A DNA stretch of 34,497 bases, taken from contig CAIJXA010000009.1 in NCBI GenBank assembly GCA_903824515.1, forward strand, positions 1 through 34,497. Direction: 5' to 3'. The first letter of the stretch is position 1; each line of letters opens with the position of its first letter. The notes beneath the pieces are model-generated. The model was not told where the DNA came from. It ran no database searches and saw only the letters and a program-made list of their open reading frames with translations. The stretch is from an uncultured bacterium. Lineage in GTDB: Bacteria; Patescibacteriota; Minisyncoccia; Moranbacterales; GWC2-37-73. A program made the translations under genes and the position numbers. Shown piece after piece: positions 1-7,133 of this stretch.

Positions 1-243
1 ATACTTTATTATTATATAAGGAATGATATTTAGTGGATAAGTAGTTCCTGTCTTTGTAATAGGGGTTAGTAGACTAATTGCCATGTGGATAAATGGATGG
101 TAGATTTGGTTATTAAGGTGTATTAAAATAATAATTTAACAAAATGTTGAGTGTGGGTAATTTTGTACACACTTAAGTTAAGAGGTTATTAACAGTAAAT
201 TAAGGTTAGAATATTAGTTATTAACAACATATGCACAGAGGGC
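1..243. other. Gene-free AT-rich stretch with DnaA-box-like motifs
   Basis: No gene is visible. The stretch holds one perfect DnaA box on the minus strand (TGTGGATAA, 84-92). Four near matches lie around it: AGTGGATAA (32-40), TGTGGGTAA (152-160), TTGTACACA (163-171) and ATATGCACA (229-237). A further perfect box, TTATCCACA, lies at 2379-2387. Clustered 9-mers of this type in AT-rich DNA are typical of oriC or of a dnaA promoter. No dnaA or dnaN is in the window, so this is only a candidate edge of an origin. Confidence 0.4.
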
Positions 244-702
244 TCACTTTTTTGTAGTATTTGTAAAGATAAACAATAAAAAACCAATAAATATTTCTAT
301 ATCAGAAATATTAAAAAAAGGTAAATTAGTAATTTGTATGGATAGATAGTCTATAACGCAGCCATAAAAGATTCGATCAGCTAAATTTGAAATGACGCCA
401 CTAAAAAGAAGTGCAGTGTAGATAAAAGTTAGTAAATTTATTTGGTTTTTACGATAGTTATACAATAAATAAACCAAAAAAGTTAACAGCAACACAAACC
501 AAATGAGCCAATTTTGCCAAGAAAGCATAAAACTAAAAGAAATTCCTCTATTGCAAACATAAAATCCACTACTAGTGTGGATTTTATGAGAAATAAATTG
601 ATTTAGAAAAATAGGTATCAAAATCAATAAAATATTTGATTTTATAGCTATTTTACAAATCGATTGTTTTATTTGTTGCAACATTTTTAGCAAAGGGTGC
701 AT
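244..702 (-). CDS. lspA: Lipoprotein signal peptidase (signal peptidase II), divergent
   Basis: Predicted inner-membrane aspartyl protease that cleaves prolipoprotein signal peptides after lipidation. The 152 residues form about four hydrophobic segments. The family motifs are recognisable: NRG at 51-53, SNLADR at 105-110 with putative catalytic Asp109, and NISD at 131-134 with the second Asp134. The usual DQ pair of the first helix reads NQ (34-35), so the protein is somewhat degenerate. The ATG at 700-702 overlaps the 3' end of the upstream zinc-finger gene by 16 nt, which suggests translational coupling. A later ATG at residue 7 is also possible. The family call is fairly secure; activity is inferred. 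Confidence 0.8.
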   Translation of the reverse strand: MHPLLKMLQQIKQSICKIAIKSNILLILIPIFLNQFISHKIHTSSGFYVCNRGISFSFMLSWQNWLIWFVLLLTFLVYLLYNYRKNQINLLTFIYTALLFSGVISNLADRIFYGCVIDYLSIQITNLPFFNISDIEIFIGFLLFIFTNTTKK

Positions 703-1034
703 TTTCTGGCAGAAGGATAAGCCTTTAGTCTTTCAATGTTTATATCAGATCCGCAAATTTCACATTTTCCGTATGAATTTTGTTTGATTCGGATTAGAGC
801 AGCGTTAATCTCTTCAAGTTGTTTTTCAAGAGTATTCTCAATAGCTAAATTGTCAGTGTATTCTTCAACTTCGGTGGCATTTTCATCTTCATCTGTGCCT
901 ATTTCATTAAAAATAGTTTCTCGATTGCTAGATAATGATGGTTTAGTAATACAGTTAAGTTCGCCCTCAATTCGCTCTTTTTCACTGAGAAGTTTACTAT
1001 TAAGATTAAGTAGTGTGTCTTTTGTTAGCGGCAT
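687..1034 (-). CDS. TraR/DksA-family zinc finger protein
   Basis: A 115-residue protein with a long acidic, helical (probably coiled-coil) N-terminal half. The C-terminal zinc finger has Cys91, Cys94, Cys112 and Cys115 (C-x2-C, 17 residues, C-x2-C), the classical DksA/TraR arrangement. Family members bind the RNA polymerase secondary channel and modulate transcription initiation; that role is inferred here. The protein ends three residues after the last CxxC start, shorter than Escherichia coli DksA. It precedes and overlaps lspA, so the two are likely co-transcribed. No Shine-Dalgarno sequence is seen before the ATG. Confidence 0.85.
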   Translation of the reverse strand: MPLTKDTLLNLNSKLLSEKERIEGELNCITKPSLSSNRETIFNEIGTDEDENATEVEEYTDNLAIENTLEKQLEEINAALIRIKQNSYGKCEICGSDINIERLKAYPSARKCTLC

Positions 1035-1080
1035 AGGATTGCAATATTAAGAGTTAATTTAATCAGTAGGTATGTTTTTA

Positions 1081-1206
1081 TTATCTAGTGAGGTGAGCGC
1101 CCTGATGTGTATCAGGACCGATTCAATGGAGGCAGTAAGGGGTATTTACCTCATGAGCCCGTAGTGTTCAGCGCTTGCTCTGGGGTATTAATACCCCATT
1201 TATTAT
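1081..1206 (+). repeat. Intergenic hairpin repeat, copy D (divergent)
   Basis: Divergent copy of the repeat family also found at 28311-28453, 31294-31386 and 33789-33926. It shares the TATCTAG start, the GAGCCCGTAG segment and the end, where TGGGGTATTAATACCCCA (1181-1198) is a perfect 18-bp palindrome followed by ATTTATTA. The middle has its own hairpin, CCTGAT/ATCAGG around a GTGT loop. It fills the gap between the zinc-finger gene and the YraN gene. Confidence 0.65.
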
Positions 1207-1227
1207 ATCAACAAAAAAAAATTATGT

Positions 1228-1629
1228 CTACAAAAATATACTTTTCAAATGTTTAATAGTAAATATTTCTGTTTGTTGGTCATAAATCAATGAAATAGCA
1301 TCAAATCTATAGGAAACACCCCAGAGATTATTGGTTTTTATATAATATTCTGAAATCTTCTTTAATTTAAATAGTTTTTGGTAGCCAATATTTTCTTCTG
1401 GCAAGTTGGGATTATTGTAATGAGTTTTTTTTCTTGTTTTAACTTCGACAAAAACAATTTGTTTGCTATCTTTGGCAATAATATCAATTTCCCCAAGTCT
1501 CCTTCCTTGTTTATTTGTGAAATTAACACAGACTATTTTATATCCTAAATTCTTTAAATATATAGCTGCAGACCGCTCGCCTAATTGACCCAAAGATAAG
1601 GTGGTATTATTTTTAAAAAAATCTAACAT
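1228..1629 (-). CDS. YraN-family (UPF0102) predicted nuclease
   Basis: Small protein of about 133 residues with a PD-(D/E)xK nuclease-like core. An N-terminal LGQLGERSAA helix is followed by GEIDII and then FVEVKTR, the two metal-binding/catalytic strands of the family. The biological role of YraN proteins is unsettled; DNA or RNA processing is assumed from the fold. The ATG at 1627-1629 is chosen over an upstream TTG two codons earlier. It stands alone between a repeat copy and a long gene-free stretch. Confidence 0.85.
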   Translation of the reverse strand: MLDFFKNNTTLSLGQLGERSAAIYLKNLGYKIVCVNFTNKQGRRLGEIDIIAKDSKQIVFVEVKTRKKTHYNNPNLPEENIGYQKLFKLKKISEYYIKTNNLWGVSYRFDAISLIYDQQTEIFTIKHLKSIFL

Positions 1630-2395
1630 AAACAATGTTTATTAGAGGATAATGTAAGTATAGAATATTCTTACTATAAAAACAAAAAAACACCCAAGTG
1701 GTGCATTGATTAAACTTATTAAACCGAATTTCATAAAAGTATGGAAACCCGGCGCTGTAAAGCGCCCAATTAAATATAATATGGCGTACAGCGCCGAGTG
1801 TTATGCATGTATCAACATGTAAATTTGAAACTTATAGCAAGCCCGGGTGAAGGTGCATTGCATTTTCTGGTTTACGGATTACATGTATTTTGTATACATA
1901 CAACTCTTTGCTTGTATATTATTCTGAGCTTTTATTTTAATATACTATATGTGTACCTATCCTCTGGCATAAAGCCTTTATTTTATTTGAAAGAACTATT
2001 TTAGTCTTTTTTTATTTATTTTTATTTTTAAAAAAAGTTTTTGTTTTTGTTTTGTTTCTCCTCTCAGAATAGGAGCGTTTTAGCTGCGATGAACTAAAAC
2101 TTTGGACAGTACCCACGTTCCAATCACAAATAGGGGGAAATTGTGATTGGAACGTGGGTACCGAGTTAAGAAGGTTGTTAAAGTTCACTTGATAAGTCAA
2201 TTATAGCAGAATAAATCATCTAAGTCAAAACAAGGAAGGAGAAAAAGGCTTATATAAGGACTTAAACAGATATTTATTGACGCTATTGCAGTATCTATTT
2301 ATTTAACTAAAAAATTACACCTGAAAAATAAATAATTTATTTTAACTAATTTGATTAAATCCTTGTTTTATCAACAGGTTATCCACAGTTATTAT
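1630..2395. other. Gene-free stretch with hairpins
   Basis: No convincing coding region in about 760 bp. The stretch contains an inverted repeat at 1750-1759/1787-1796 (CGGCGCTGTA and its complement). A run of three stem-loops follows at 2058-2161. From about 2200 the DNA is very AT-rich, ending in a perfect DnaA box (TTATCCACA, 2379-2387) just before the next gene's stop codon. Short ORFs here have no family features and look like chance reading frames. Confidence 0.6.
2058..2161. repeat. Three consecutive stem-loops, the last with 21-bp perfect arms
   Basis: Stem 1 is CTCCT/AGGAG (2058-2062/2071-2075). Stem 2 is GTTTTAG/CTAAAAC (2077-2083/2094-2100). Stem 3 has arms 2109-2129 and 2141-2161, perfectly complementary over 21 bp around an 11-nt loop. 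No T-tract follows on the plus strand. The perfection of stem 3 points to a functional RNA, a cruciform or a recent inverted duplication. A non-coding RNA is possible but its strand cannot be decided. Confidence 0.6.
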
Positions 2396-3634
2396 TTAAG
2401 GAGTTTCGCTGGTTGAGGAGGGAACAACGGTGATATTATTATTTATTACTGGTTGGGTAGGTAAAGATCTTTGTTTCAAATAAATTACTCTTAGAGTATC
2501 CTTGCTGGAGCCAATAAATAAGGAGTCATTAGTGACCACATAGTCAACTGATAGACTTCTGTCTTGGTTAACATTTAGATATCTAATTAATTCATTATTA
2601 GTATTATAAACGCTCGTTGTAAATAGGCCCTCCTTTTTTTCAACCACTGAGTCTAGGAAAATAAAAGAAATATCACCTATAATTGTTTTTTCTTCTTTAG
2701 ACATTTCTGTTTCCAGTGGTTTTTTACTGTTGGCTAGGGTTGTTATTTTAATGCCTAAGCGAACATTGTTATTGTCATTGTAAAAAAATAAGGAAAAGTC
2801 TTGGCCTAATTTCTCAACTATAGAAGGTGCAAGGGTCATCTTAACAGCATCGGCAAAAGTTTTAAATGGTACACGATTATTGCTAGTGTCAACCACTACA
2901 AATTCATAAGGCACTGCAAGTGAAAGTGATTTTATTTCGCCAGCTATTTTTATTAATTGCTCTTCAATGTCGGTAGATGATTGTGTTGAGAAATTTATAG
3001 TTAAATAGTTGGGATTTGTTGGAGAATAAGTTGGAATAAGGTTAGTTGCATCTACTATGCATACTTGAGAGTTACATGTTTGTGAAATTGAACCAACGCA
3101 ATCTGACCCACCAGCTGCCGGAGAAGGATTATTGCAGGCTCTGGTTTGAGTACCGCCACCGCAAGTTTTACTGCAAGTGCTCCACTCGCTCCAGCCCCCC
3201 GCAATTTTTTTTGATTGGCTGCTGCTATAAAAGTAATATCCGGCACCGACAATAGCAATGATAGCCACAATGATTCCGGAAAAAACAAATTTGTAGACAG
3301 TGTTTCCACTAGGGACATTCATTTTATTTCCAGCTTCGACCTCAACTAGTTTAGGCGCGCCTTTTTGAGGAGCTGGCAAGATTGGTTGGGATGTTTGTCC
3401 CTGCCTTGGCGCAGGGACAGTTGCTCCAAAGGGTGAAATTGATTGAGATGGTGGATTGTTGATGGATATATTTGTTTTTGGTGTTTCAATATTAATTGGG
3501 TTTCGTGATTTATTGATGACAGAATTATTGCCAGTCAGATCATCTTGCATGGTGTGCATTATAAAGTCACCAACCGCAGGTATTGATTGTGAAGATATTG
3601 TTTCCGTTGAGTTTGTTTTTGTTTGATTATTCAT
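2396..3634 (-). CDS. Membrane-anchored protein with thrombospondin type-1 domain
   Basis: The 412 residues have a proline/serine-rich, probably cytoplasmic N-terminus (1-110), one membrane helix at about 113-136, and an extracellular TSP1 domain (146-192, WSEWSTC...CGGG with paired cysteines). A C-terminal domain of about 200 residues has no recognised family. TSP1 domains mediate protein or surface contacts, so a role in attachment is inferred. The last residues lie next to a DnaA box. A TATAAT at 3643-3648 (minus strand) sits 8 nt before the ATG, suggesting a leaderless mRNA. A predicted terminator of pnp lies just upstream. Confidence 0.75.
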   Translation of the reverse strand: MNNQTKTNSTETISSQSIPAVGDFIMHTMQDDLTGNNSVINKSRNPINIETPKTNISINNPPSQSISPFGATVPAPRQGQTSQPILPAPQKGAPKLVEVEAGNKMNVPSGNTVYKFVFSGIIVAIIAIVGAGYYFYSSSQSKKIAGGWSEWSTCSKTCGGGTQTRACNNPSPAAGGSDCVGSISQTCNSQVCIVDATNLIPTYSPTNPNYLTINFSTQSSTDIEEQLIKIAGEIKSLSLAVPYEFVVVDTSNNRVPFKTFADAVKMTLAPSIVEKLGQDFSLFFYNDNNNVRLGIKITTLANSKKPLETEMSKEEKTIIGDISFIFLDSVVEKKEGLFTTSVYNTNNELIRYLNVNQDRSLSVDYVVTNDSLFIGSSKDTLRVIYLKQRSLPTQPVINNNITVVPSSTSETP

Positions 3635-3642
3635 TTTTTTAA

Positions 3643-3648
3643 ATTATA
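3643..3648 (-). promoter_or_regulatory. Minus-10 box of the TSP1 gene, leaderless arrangement
   Basis: TATAAT read on the minus strand, only 8 nt from the ATG at 3634. Transcription would start within about 3 nt of the start codon. No good -35 box is seen. Confidence 0.5.
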
Positions 3649-3736
3649 TCAAATAATTGTTCTAGTTCTTTTTGCGAAGTTAAATAACCTTTTTATTATT
3701 TAATAAAGTAAGAGTTTATTATCTATTAATATAGTA

Positions 3737-3770
3737 AAAAATAAAAGCACCTGTAAGTGCTTTTATTTTA
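3737..3770 (-). terminator. Rho-independent terminator downstream of pnp
   Basis: An AAAAGCAC/GTGCTTTT stem around a short CTGTAA-type loop, flanked by A- and T-runs, lies just after the pnp stop on the minus strand. The symmetric A/T flanks make it potentially bidirectional. Confidence 0.75.
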
Positions 3771-3795
3771 ACATAAATTGTTTTAGACTGCAAAA

Positions 3796-5907
3796 TTAAT
3801 CAGAAGTAGTTTTTGTTAAAACCTTTGCTGTGAGATTTATGCGTCCCTGATCATCAATTTGTTTAACTTTTACAGGAACAATGTCTCCAACTTTAACAAT
3901 ATCTTCAATTCGGTCAATTCGTTTGTCAGAAAATTCTGAAATATGAATTAGACCTTCTTGACCGGGAAGAATTTCTGCAAAAGCACCAAAAGTCATTAAT
4001 CTTGTAACTTTAGCATTGAAGGCCTCACCAGCTTTGACTTCATGGGTTAGGTTGTCAATCCATTGCTGTGCTTTATTAGCGGAGGCTTCATCAACTGAAG
4101 TGATGAAAATAGATCCATCATCTTCAATGTCAATTTGTACGCCAGTTTCATCGATAATTTCATTAATAATTTTTCCACCAGTGCCAATAACATTTCTAAT
4201 TTTGGCTGGGTTAATGTGCATTGTGATAATGCGTGGGGCATATTGTGACATATTTGTTCGATGTGTTGGCAGTGTTTCAAGCATTTTACCTAAAATTTCT
4301 TTGCGATTTTCTTTGGATTGCAATAATACCGCTTCAAGCATCTCAATAGTGATTCCATCAACTTTTACATCCATTTGAAGAGCCGTGATTCCATTTTCGG
4401 TTCCAGCAGCTTTGAAATCCATGTCACCATAATGATCCTCAAGTCCCTGAATGTCAGTCAAAACTTCAAATTTTCCATCGCTGCCAACAATGATTCCCAT
4501 AGCAATTCCACTAACTGGTCGTTTAATGGGCACGCCGGCGTCCATCAAAGAAAGTGTTGAACCACAAGTTGAAGCCATTGAGGACGAGCCATTTGATTCA
4601 AGAATTTCTGAAACCAATAAAATGGTATATGGAAATTCTTCTTTAGAAGGAATTACTGGAACCAAGGCTCTTTCAGCTAGGGCGCCATGTCCAATTTCTC
4701 TTCTTCCTGGTCCGCGCATTGGACGAACCTCTCCAACTGAAAATGGTGGAAAATTGTAGTGGTGAATGTATCTCTTTTTAATGTCAACCTCCATGGTGTC
4801 AATGACTTGTTCATCCCCAGGTGATCCAAGGGTGGTAACAGTCAACGCTTGAGTTTCTCCACGAGTAAACACTGCGCTACCGTGGGTGCGTGGAAGCAGG
4901 CCAACCAAACAAGAAATGCTACGAACCTCATTTAGTTTGCGTCCATCTGGGCGTTGACCATTTTCTAAAATATTTTTATGAACGATTTCATCTGAAGCTT
5001 CCTCGAAAACTTGCTCCGCAACTTCTTTGAGTTTGTCAATGTTTTCAGTGTAGTTTTCTTTAATGAAGGTGTTTATTTTTTCTTTAATCACCTTCATTTT
5101 TTCTTCAATCACTTGCTTATTTTTGTCATACAAAATTTCAGAAAGATTTTCTTGCAAGTATAAAGCCTTGATTTGAGCTTCAAATTCAGGTGTTGCCTGC
5201 AAAAGAGCTGGGGCAACTTTAACATTTCCAACCTCTGTCACAACTTGCTCAATTAAGGTAGTAATTTTTTTGATAGCCTCATATCCAAAGGCAAAAGCTT
5301 TAACCACGTCTTGTTCCGGAACCTCAATCATGCCAGCTTCAATCATGTTAATTTTTTCTTTAGTGCCTGCAATAATAAGGTCGACATCTCCCTCTTCTAT
5401 TTCAGCGTTGACTGGATTGAGAATAAATTCTCCATTTACGCGGCCAACTCGTACGGCGCCTATTGGGCCTGCCCAAGGAATATCGGAAATTGAAAGGGCT
5501 GTTGAAGCCGCAATCATTGAAACAATGGCAGGATCGTTTTCACCATCAATTGAAAGTACCGTGACAACAACTTGAACATCATTACGCATGCGAGGATTAA
5601 AAAGTGGTCGGATAGTTCGGTCAACAACTCTGCCAGTTAAAACTGCTTCATCAGAAGGACGACCCTCTCTTTTAATAAAGCGTGAGCCTTTGATTTTTCC
5701 AGCAGCGTAGTAACGCTCCTCGTAGTCAACCATTAGTGGAAAATAACCTCCAATTCTGGAAGCGTTTTTGCTCATTACGGCCGTTGCCAAAACAACTGTG
5801 TCGCCATAACGCACAGTTACTGCTCCATTGGCTTGTTTGGCTAATAGTCCAGTTTCAATTTCAAGCTCGCGTCCTCCGATTTGGAGGGACCATTTTTTTG
5901 CGGCCAT
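3796..5907 (-). CDS. pnp: Polyribonucleotide nucleotidyltransferase (PNPase)
   Basis: Phosphorolytic 3'-to-5' exoribonuclease of mRNA decay, about 703 residues and normal length. Two RNase PH-like domains are visible: the N-terminal one opens with the GLLAKQANGAV segment and the second starts after the RPDGR motif. A KH domain (near INEIIDETG) and a C-terminal S1 domain (VTRLMTFGAFAEI, GLIHISE) follow. I chose the ATG at 5907 because family homology starts directly after it. An ATG at 5913 and a GTG at 5934 lie in frame upstream, and none has a Shine-Dalgarno. A 16-bp palindrome at 5960-5975 lies in the presumed leader, which recalls the autoregulated pnp leader hairpin of other bacteria. Confidence 0.96.
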   Translation of the reverse strand: MAAKKWSLQIGGRELEIETGLLAKQANGAVTVRYGDTVVLATAVMSKNASRIGGYFPLMVDYEERYYAAGKIKGSRFIKREGRPSDEAVLTGRVVDRTIRPLFNPRMRNDVQVVVTVLSIDGENDPAIVSMIAASTALSISDIPWAGPIGAVRVGRVNGEFILNPVNAEIEEGDVDLIIAGTKEKINMIEAGMIEVPEQDVVKAFAFGYEAIKKITTLIEQVVTEVGNVKVAPALLQATPEFEAQIKALYLQENLSEILYDKNKQVIEEKMKVIKEKINTFIKENYTENIDKLKEVAEQVFEEASDEIVHKNILENGQRPDGRKLNEVRSISCLVGLLPRTHGSAVFTRGETQALTVTTLGSPGDEQVIDTMEVDIKKRYIHHYNFPPFSVGEVRPMRGPGRREIGHGALAERALVPVIPSKEEFPYTILLVSEILESNGSSSMASTCGSTLSLMDAGVPIKRPVSGIAMGIIVGSDGKFEVLTDIQGLEDHYGDMDFKAAGTENGITALQMDVKVDGITIEMLEAVLLQSKENRKEILGKMLETLPTHRTNMSQYAPRIITMHINPAKIRNVIGTGGKIINEIIDETGVQIDIEDDGSIFITSVDEASANKAQQWIDNLTHEVKAGEAFNAKVTRLMTFGAFAEILPGQEGLIHISEFSDKRIDRIEDIVKVGDIVPVKVKQIDDQGRINLTAKVLTKTTSD

Positions 5908-5959
5908 AAACATTTTTAGTCTCAAGTTAGCCACAACTGGCTAAAGTCGAAATTCAAAT

Positions 5960-5975
5960 CTCAAAAATTTTTGAG
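5960..5975. repeat. Perfect 16-bp palindrome in the pnp leader
   Basis: CTCAAAAATTTTTGAG lies about 55 bp upstream of the chosen pnp start. As RNA it can form a short AT-rich hairpin in the 5' untranslated region. Confidence 0.5.
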
Positions 5976-6081
5976 GTTTGTGTTTCGTTTTCAGCGCAGG
6001 CACTAATTAAGGCTTTTAATCTAATTATATTATTTTTTTAACTACTCAAACAATAGCTTGGTTTAAGTGTTTTGTCAACAA

Positions 6082-6110
6082 AAAAACCGACTGAGTCGGT
6101 TTTTTTTAAG
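6082..6110 (-). terminator. Rho-independent terminator downstream of the NYN gene
   Basis: AAACCGACT/AGTCGGTTT hairpin flanked by A- and T-runs, immediately after the stop of the NYN gene on the minus strand. The stem-loop reads equally well on both strands. Confidence 0.85.
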
Positions 6111-6114
6111 CATT

Positions 6115-6624
6115 TTAATTTCTTGAATAAATCAAAAACTTCTTTTTATTCTCAGAAAGGTCAATGAAATCATCCAAGGCTTCTCCAAGTTTAGCACTAG
6201 TACTTTCACCAAAAGCCATACCTTCCACGCGACAACCAGTAGTACTTTGAATATATTGCACGAGTGGAATATAATCTCCGTCACCAGACACCAGCACGAT
6301 CACATCCAAACTTTTGGAAAGCTTGATGGCATCAACGGCAATGCCCACATCCCAGTCCCCTTTTTTGACGCCGCCAGGAAAAACTTGCAAATCTTTGGTC
6401 TTAACTTCAAAACCTTGCTTTTCGAGGGCTTCAAAAAATTTTTCTTCTTGGCCGTCTACAGTTTTGATTCCATAGGCGATGGCACGAATAAAAACTCGCT
6501 CGCCCACCGCTGCTTCCAGTACTTTTTGAAAATTTACTTTCTTGCCATATAGAGCTTTTGCGCTGTAATAAAGGTTTTGGATGTCCACCAAAACTCCCAC
6601 ACGCTGTTCTTTTGATCTGAGCAT
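6115..6624 (-). CDS. NYN-domain (LabA/DUF88-like) predicted RNase
   Basis: A 169-residue protein with the PIN-like NYN fold: VDIQN near residue 14, a GDWDVG segment in the middle, and VSGDGDY with the conserved acidic pair towards the C-terminal third. Such acidic clusters bind metal in family nucleases, so it is a predicted RNase. Its substrate is unknown. Its position between pnp and rpsO, in a cluster of RNA genes, fits RNA metabolism. A terminator follows its stop, and an inverted-repeat element separates it from rpsO. Confidence 0.85.
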   Translation of the reverse strand: MLRSKEQRVGVLVDIQNLYYSAKALYGKKVNFQKVLEAAVGERVFIRAIAYGIKTVDGQEEKFFEALEKQGFEVKTKDLQVFPGGVKKGDWDVGIAVDAIKLSKSLDVIVLVSGDGDYIPLVQYIQSTTGCRVEGMAFGESTSAKLGEALDDFIDLSENKKKFLIYSRN

Positions 6625-6632
6625 ATTATTTT

Positions 6633-6734
6633 ATTACGGATTTAAACAAATTAAAAACGGATTTTCACGGATCACGGATTTTGCTGAAGCCAGGTTCATC
6701 CGTGATTCGTGTCCATCCGTCATTAATCCGTAAT
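6633..6734. repeat. Inverted-repeat element built of CACGGAT units
   Basis: Outer arms ATTACGGATT (6633-6642) and AATCCGTAAT (6725-6734) are perfect inverted repeats. Inside are several ATCACGGAT/ATCCGTGAT units in opposite orientation. The whole 102-bp unit can fold into one long imperfect hairpin. It fills the rpsO-NYN intergenic gap and looks like a miniature palindromic repeat. Confidence 0.6.
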
Positions 6735-6745
6735 CATCTTTGGTT

Positions 6746-7015
6746 TTAGCCCTTAAGTCCAAGTTCTTTGATGATTTTTTTGTAAGTTTTTTCGTTGGTT
6801 TTTTCAAGATAGGAAAGTAATTTTCGTCTCTTGGCCACCATTTTGAGCAGTCCTCGGCGAGAATGAAAATCTTTTTTGTTCTTTTTCAGGTGAGAAGTTA
6901 ATTTCTTGATACGTTCAGTGAACATTGCAATTTGATATTCTGGAGAACCTGTGTCTTTCTCATGACGTTTAACTTCTTTTGTGACTTTCTCTTTTTGCTT
7001 GTGCGTTAGCGACAT
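6746..7015 (-). CDS. rpsO: Ribosomal protein S15
   Basis: An 89-residue protein of normal S15 length. It has the typical DTGSPEYQIA segment, the LTSHLKKNKKDFHSRRGLL stretch (helices binding 16S rRNA) and the basic KRRKLLSYL region. It is a small-subunit primary binding protein. In many bacteria rpsO precedes pnp; here a NYN gene and a repeat lie between them on the same strand. No Shine-Dalgarno is visible before the ATG. Confidence 0.97.
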   Translation of the reverse strand: MSLTHKQKEKVTKEVKRHEKDTGSPEYQIAMFTERIKKLTSHLKKNKKDFHSRRGLLKMVAKRRKLLSYLEKTNEKTYKKIIKELGLKG

Positions 7016-7133
7016 AGCGTTTGTTTGGCGATAGGCTCGTTTAAGCTTTATTTAAGCTAAAACCAACGTATGCTCAATAAAATAATTTAATTACCTTCAA
7101 ACCATAACACGTTAATTTGTTTTTGGCAAATGA

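Noticed and set aside
736..1050. Plus-strand ORF of 104 codons
   Set aside because: Antisense shadow of the zinc-finger gene, Ser-rich as expected from reverse reading.
2012..2200. 62-codon minus-strand ORF over the large hairpin
   Set aside because: Its sequence is just the two hairpin arms and a poly-Lys tail from A-runs.
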